In this document: piece after piece, positions 59,968-64,000 of the stretch
Numbering within the stretch: position 1 is the stretch's first letter
How the letters are laid out: each line of letters opens with the position of its first letter
DNA from: Shimia sp. R9_2
Lineage (GTDB): Bacteria; Pseudomonadota; Alphaproteobacteria; Rhodobacterales; Rhodobacteraceae
Assembly (NCBI RefSeq): GCF_017743735.1
Contig: NZ_JAGHRO010000002.1
Coordinates: forward strand, 310,001 to 374,000
Length of the DNA stretch: 64,000 nucleotides
Reading direction: 5' to 3'
Program-made: the position numbers and the translations under genes
The notes under the pieces: generated by a model
Told to the model about the DNA's origin: nothing
Seen by the model: only the letters and a program-made list of their open reading frames with translations
Database searches by the model: none

Positions 59968-61185
59968 TCAAGCCGCTTCTGAGGTCTCCTCAAGCGGCTC
60001 TTTGATATCAAGCCAACGCACGTAAATCGCACATAGAAGCGAAATCGCCACACAGCCGATCATCAGCCCATAGAGCAACAAAACGCCATTCTGCGGTGTC
60101 AGCACAGCGCCTGTCACGCTGGTCATGACCGCGCCAATCGCCACGCTCATCGCGCCAGACAACCCAGAAGCGCTGCCCGCCAGTTTCGGGCGCACCGACA
60201 TCGCACCGCTGTTGGTCGATGGCAGGGTTAAGCCGTTGCCAATGCCCACAAATATCACCGCGCTGGTGAAGGTTACCGGATGCACAAATCCGGCCAGAAC
60301 AATCGCTAGCCCCAGCAGCAGACCAAACAGGCCAACCACCCGACCGGAGAGAATGAGGATCCACAATGGCAAACGCTGCGCCAGTTTTCCTGACAGGTAT
60401 GAGCCAAAGGAAAACCCGATCGCAATCGCGCCAACCGACATTCCAACAGAAGAAGGACTAAGACCAAACACCTCGGCCCCGACCAAAACGGAGCCGGTGA
60501 TATGCACGTAAAACGCTCCCACAGAAAAGCCGCTGCAGAGGGCATAGCCCCAGAAGCGCCGGGATTTCAGCAGCGCGGGATAGGTGGCAAACTGCTCGCC
60601 CATGGTGGCAGCGCGGTCGGTGTTGGTCTCGCCCAGATCACGCCAGCACAACGCGAGCAATCCAAATCCCATGACCAGATAAACCACGAAGCTCGCGCGC
60701 CAACCAAAACTCTCATGCAGCAGTCCGCCGACCGTTGGCCCCAACATCGGCGCAATGGCCATGACCATAGAGATATAGCCCAACTTGCTGGCGGCCTCCT
60801 GCGGCCCGTGCATATCGCGCACCACCGCCCGGCTCAGCGCGATGCCGACCACCCCCGCGGTCTGCAACATCCGCCAGAAGAGGAACCCTTCGATGCTTGC
60901 CGCCCAAAGACACCCCGCCGATCCGAAGGTAAAAATCGCCAGCCCCCACAGCATCACCGGTCGGCGCCCGTAGCGATCTGACAGCGGCCCGATCACCACC
61001 TGCAAAATCACTGTTATGGCCAGAAAGCCCCCCAGCGAGAGGTTGGCAACCGCGTAGTCCACGTCAAACTCCGCGGCGATGGCCGCCATAGAGGGCAGGA
61101 ACATATTGAGCGACAGCACCGACATGGCCGTCAACAGCACCAATGTGTTCAGATGTGGCGGGCTACGTCCCAGATCATCCGTCAC
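59968..61185 (-). CDS. MFS transporter of the Bcr/CflA drug-efflux type
   Basis: The 405-residue protein has twelve membrane segments with the MFS loop motif GPLSDRYGRRPVML between helices two and three. The N-terminal FLPSMAAIAAEFDVDYA is typical of Bcr/CflA exporters, which use the proton gradient to expel drugs or metabolites. It starts with GTG. It lies five bases after the AsmA stop and on the same strand, so they may be cotranscribed. Confidence 0.88.
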   Translation of the reverse strand: MTDDLGRSPPHLNTLVLLTAMSVLSLNMFLPSMAAIAAEFDVDYAVANLSLGGFLAITVILQVVIGPLSDRYGRRPVMLWGLAIFTFGSAGCLWAASIEGFLFWRMLQTAGVVGIALSRAVVRDMHGPQEAASKLGYISMVMAIAPMLGPTVGGLLHESFGWRASFVVYLVMGFGLLALCWRDLGETNTDRAATMGEQFATYPALLKSRRFWGYALCSGFSVGAFYVHITGSVLVGAEVFGLSPSSVGMSVGAIAIGFSFGSYLSGKLAQRLPLWILILSGRVVGLFGLLLGLAIVLAGFVHPVTFTSAVIFVGIGNGLTLPSTNSGAMSVRPKLAGSASGLSGAMSVAIGAVMTSVTGAVLTPQNGVLLLYGLMIGCVAISLLCAIYVRWLDIKEPLEETSEAA

Positions 61186-61190
61186 GCCAG

Positions 61191-63125
61191 TCAGTTCCCA
61201 CCCAGAAGGTTCAGCAGCCCTTTCTTGGCCTCATTCTCCAGCTTGTCTTTAATCGTATCTTCAGTGGATTGGCCCTCTTCGGCCTGCAGCCCAAGCTCAC
61301 CTTGCACAGCCTCTTTCACACTGTCCTCAATGGCATCCAAATCCGCCTGAAACCCGCTTTTGATGGCGGCTTCGAGATCCGGCACAATGCTCGGATTGCG
61401 CCAACTGCCATGGATTTTCACCGGCACCATCAACGCAGGCCCATCTTGGCCGCGCACCTGTGGGGTGAACAGATAATCAATCGTCTGCAGCCCAAGCCCA
61501 ACCGTGCCTGCCCCTGTCGCCGCCAATCGCGGCAGCCCCATGACCAAGTCCTGATTGCTGAGCACGCCTTCTGAAATCGTCCAGCTCGCCGCCATATTGT
61601 CAAACACCGTGGTGCCGCCGGTCACATCCCCGCGCAGCAGACGGTCCAGATCAATCCCGTCGATGGTGCCGCGCCCGACAGAGAGGTTGCCCTCCCCGCT
61701 CATGGCATTCATCAGCGCGTCCAGAGTGTTGCCAGAGCTCAAAAACGTGCCCCGCGCATCTGCTGATCCGGTGAACCTGTCAATATCCGCAGTGGCGGAC
61801 AGGAATGGCTTCAGCCCGATATGGGCCGCAGTCAGATCACCGCGCACCGAAAGACCATTGCGGTTGTTGGCCACAAAGGTGCCCTGCACCGTGCCACCAA
61901 AAGCGGCCATTTCACTGATCGTTGCCACCGCACGCGCGTTTTCGATCTCCACCGTCGCACGGGTCTTGCCAAACACGATCCCGCCAAGGTCCATCTCTTC
62001 CGCCGCAAAGCTGATTGTGCCATCCACAAAGTTCAACGCACTTGCATCAATCGGATCCTTTGACCACCCGCCGGTCTCAGTTCCGCCTCCAGCAGAGGAT
62101 GTCTCTGCCGGTTGCGCGCTGCTGGCCAGTTGCAGCCGCCTTGTGGCCACCTGCGCCGCCACTTTGGGGCGCACGCCGTTCAGGTCCACATCCGCTTGCA
62201 GCGTCAGCGCATTGCCCAGCGCCTCAAGGCTCCCCCCGCGCAGCGAAAACAGCCGCTCCCGGGTCAGCGTCACATCACCTGAGGCCGCCAACGGCCCTTC
62301 AATGCCCCCCGCTCCCAGAGCCGCCAGAAAGGCAGCCCCGTCGCTTGCCTCAACCTCCAGCCGCCCGCTGGCTTCCGGTGCCAGCCCAAACTGGCCTTCA
62401 AATCCCGCGCGCCCTCCAGCCGCGTCCAATGCGAGTGAAACACGGGTGTTCGCTCCCTGAAAAAGCCGCAGCGGGTCGTTCACCGTCGCTTCAGCAGCAA
62501 TCTCCTCTCCGAAAGGTGCCGCGCTTACAGAAAGCTGTGCAGGTGCAGTCACCTCAGGCCAGCGCAACTCCAGGGCCAGCCCGGCAATATCCTGAACCAA
62601 GGCGCCATTTTCCACATAGCGCACGCGCGCCTCACTCAGAGCCAGACGTTCCAGCGTGATCCGGGTGAGCGCGCTAGAGGTCTCAGAAGACGATGCTTCC
62701 GCCGCTGGCTCCGTTGGCTCAGCGCTCGCAGCGCCCCTACCCGCGTCCAATTCCCAGTTCGCGCGCCCGTCTTGCGCCACTTCCAAAATCACATCTGGGG
62801 CCACGAGCTCCACGGTCTTGATGCGAATGTCCCCGCCAATTGCGGCCATCACATCCACGCCGATCACAGCGCTCTCGGCTTGAAACATCGGCCCTTGCTC
62901 AGACCAATCGGCATTGGCGAATGTCACGGCCTCCGTGCGCACGCCAAGCACTGGAAACCAGCTGATGCCAACCTCGCCCTCAAATGCCAGCTCCCGTCCG
63001 GTCTGCGCTTTCACCTGATCTGCCGCCAATTTGGCGATCTTCTCGCCCGGTAGCGCCACCACCAGCACCACTGCAGCAACCGCCAACAGGACCACCGCCG
63101 CCAAAATCCCTCGGATCACCTTCAT
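61191..63125 (-). CDS. AsmA-family protein
   Basis: The 644-residue protein has an N-terminal membrane anchor ([20 protein letters not shown]) and a long periplasmic part with the AsmA features [22 protein letters not shown] and repeated beta-strand units, plus the C-terminal [23 protein letters not shown]. AsmA-like proteins help lipid or outer-membrane assembly and form long hydrophobic grooves. The linker near residue 130-150 is rich in Ala, Glu and Ser. Confidence 0.9.
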   Translation of the reverse strand: MKVIRGILAAVVLLAVAAVVLVVALPGEKIAKLAADQVKAQTGRELAFEGEVGISWFPVLGVRTEAVTFANADWSEQGPMFQAESAVIGVDVMAAIGGDIRIKTVELVAPDVILEVAQDGRANWELDAGRGAASAEPTEPAAEASSSETSSALTRITLERLALSEARVRYVENGALVQDIAGLALELRWPEVTAPAQLSVSAAPFGEEIAAEATVNDPLRLFQGANTRVSLALDAAGGRAGFEGQFGLAPEASGRLEVEASDGAAFLAALGAGGIEGPLAASGDVTLTRERLFSLRGGSLEALGNALTLQADVDLNGVRPKVAAQVATRRLQLASSAQPAETSSAGGGTETGGWSKDPIDASALNFVDGTISFAAEEMDLGGIVFGKTRATVEIENARAVATISEMAAFGGTVQGTFVANNRNGLSVRGDLTAAHIGLKPFLSATADIDRFTGSADARGTFLSSGNTLDALMNAMSGEGNLSVGRGTIDGIDLDRLLRGDVTGGTTVFDNMAASWTISEGVLSNQDLVMGLPRLAATGAGTVGLGLQTIDYLFTPQVRGQDGPALMVPVKIHGSWRNPSIVPDLEAAIKSGFQADLDAIEDSVKEAVQGELGLQAEEGQSTEDTIKDKLENEAKKGLLNLLGGN

Positions 63126-63362
63126 CAGAAGACCTCTCCCTACTGCTCTACAACCAGCCTAGAGCGCTCAAAACAGGCAAGCAACGGCCCTTCCTGCGCC
63201 ACAAGCCCAAATTTCTTCAAACCAACGTGGGAAGAACGCGACACAGCCGCCAGGCGCGGAGCTTCCAAGTTCCCAATCCCCCAAGCACGCCTGAGCTTTC
63301 TGCCGCTGAGCTGCCCCCGATCTCCCTTTGCCAAACCCGCGGCGCTGCCCTATATGCACGCC

Positions 63363-64000
63363 ATGTCCAGCAATCCGCCCGATCTCCGCCCCGACCTCGC
63401 CCGCGCAACCCTCACCGGGGACGCACGTCCCGGCCAGCCCACCATCGGGATGGTGTCGCTTGGCTGCCCCAAAGCGCTGGTCGACAGCGAGCGCATCCTG
63501 ACGCGCCTGCGGGCCGAAGGGTACGGCATTTCGCCCGACTATTCCGGCGCTGACGCGGTGATCGTCAACACCTGCGGTTTTCTGGACAGCGCAAAGGCCG
63601 AGAGCCTTGAGGCGATTGGAGAGGCCATTCAGGAAAACGGCAAGGTCATCGTGACCGGCTGTCTTGGCGCTGAGCCGGAGTATATCACCGGCACGCACCC
63701 CAAAGTGCTCGCGGTGACCGGTCCCCACCAATATGAGCAGGTGCTTGATGCCGTGCATGGTGCCGTGCCACCCAGCCCCGATCCGTTCATCGACCTACTG
63801 CCTGCCAAGAACGTCTCCCTGACGCCGCGCCACTACAGTTACCTCAAGATTTCAGAGGGTTGTAACCACAAGTGCAAGTTCTGCATCATCCCGGACATGC
63901 GTGGAAAACTGGCCTCCCGTCCGGTGCACGCAGTGCTGCGCGAAGCGGAAAAGCTGGTCGAAAATGGCGTGAACGAGCTCTTGGTGATTTCTCAAGACAC
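63363..64000 (+). CDS. rimO: Ribosomal protein S12 methylthiotransferase, N-terminal part
   Basis: The first 212 residues are visible; the gene continues past the window. [28 protein letters not shown] and [11 protein letters not shown] form the three-Cys UPF0004 domain, and CNHKCKFC is the radical SAM cluster motif. RimO adds a methylthio group to Asp88 of ribosomal protein S12. It starts at ATG 63363 and is divergent from the AsmA gene. Confidence 0.93.
   Translation, partial: MSSNPPDLRPDLARATLTGDARPGQPTIGMVSLGCPKALVDSERILTRLRAEGYGISPDYSGADAVIVNTCGFLDSAKAESLEAIGEAIQENGKVIVTGCLGAEPEYITGTHPKVLAVTGPHQYEQVLDAVHGAVPPSPDPFIDLLPAKNVSLTPRHYSYLKISEGCNHKCKFCIIPDMRGKLASRPVHAVLREAEKLVENGVNELLVISQD

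Noticed and set aside
1-64000. Mobile elements, CRISPR arrays, tRNA or rRNA genes
   Set aside because: No transposase, integrase, repeat-spacer pattern, cloverleaf or rRNA segment was found on reading both strands.

Overview
The window is a 64 kb piece of a high-GC alphaproteobacterial chromosome, most probably from the Roseobacter group of the Rhodobacteraceae. The indicators are the GcrA cell-cycle regulator, a LuxI-type synthase, a DctPQM TRAP transporter, a carnitine-to-betaine gene set, a non-pyrrolysine MttB-like protein, a complete run of aerobic (cob-type) cobalamin genes and many ATGA-overlapping operons. No rRNA, tRNA, CRISPR array, insertion sequence or phage gene was found, so it reads as ordinary chromosome.

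Layout. 1-8.3 kb: end of a LysR regulator, an H-NOX/diguanylate cyclase operon, a DUF4153 membrane protein, an MttB-family methyltransferase, a HAD phosphatase, a DUF3572 protein and a PleD-like cyclase. 8.4-10.7 kb: an ECF sigma factor, a membrane-anchored anti-sigma-like protein, a periplasmic metal-sensor-like protein and a five-EF-hand protein. 10.9-15.1 kb: DUF983, NUDIX, an EamA exporter, a fatty acid desaturase with DUF2061, and an XRE regulator. 15.2-20.1 kb: carnitine catabolism (fused dehydrogenase-thioesterase, BKACE, SDR, CdhR-like regulator).

20.2-37.7 kb is a cobalamin island. A cobalamin riboswitch at about 23.5 kb reads rightward into DUF1636-cobW-cobN-cobG-cobH-cobI-cobJ, then cobL-cobE-cobM-cobB-cobA-cobF, with cobK inserted in opposite orientation. 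A leftward operon carries cobO, a DUF457 membrane protein, two tandem Lin0512-family proteins and cobQ. Together these cover uroporphyrinogen III to adenosylcobyric acid except CobS/CobT; the lower-ligand genes are not in the window.

37.7-46.5 kb is a leftward catabolic operon (N-formylglutamate amidohydrolase-like, TRAP DctQMP, glutamine-synthetase-like ligase, aldehyde dehydrogenase, Fe-alcohol dehydrogenase) facing a divergent RpiR regulator. The gene set suggests import and gamma-glutamylated breakdown of an amino alcohol or polyamine-like compound. 46.8-51.7 kb is a signalling block: receiver plus degenerate GGDEF, LuxI-type synthase, an AT-rich spacer dense in GTGAA/TTCAC dyads, a conserved hypothetical, a membrane histidine kinase, a lone Hpt and a lone receiver. 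51.9-64 kb: enoyl-CoA hydratase, IorAB-type molybdenum hydroxylase, gap with paired GTTAGCGATA operators, a 47-residue membrane peptide behind a long hairpin, an ABC-2 permease, gcrA, tyrA-like, an MFS exporter, AsmA and the start of rimO.

The most unusual items are an H-NOX protein that has lost its heme ligand and YxSxR motif but is still fused translationally to a diguanylate cyclase gene, other degenerate signalling domains (PleD-like receivers and a GNGVF cyclase), the Lin0512 pair inside a B12 operon, the candidate gamma-glutamyl amine pathway, and the gap hairpin/small-protein unit.
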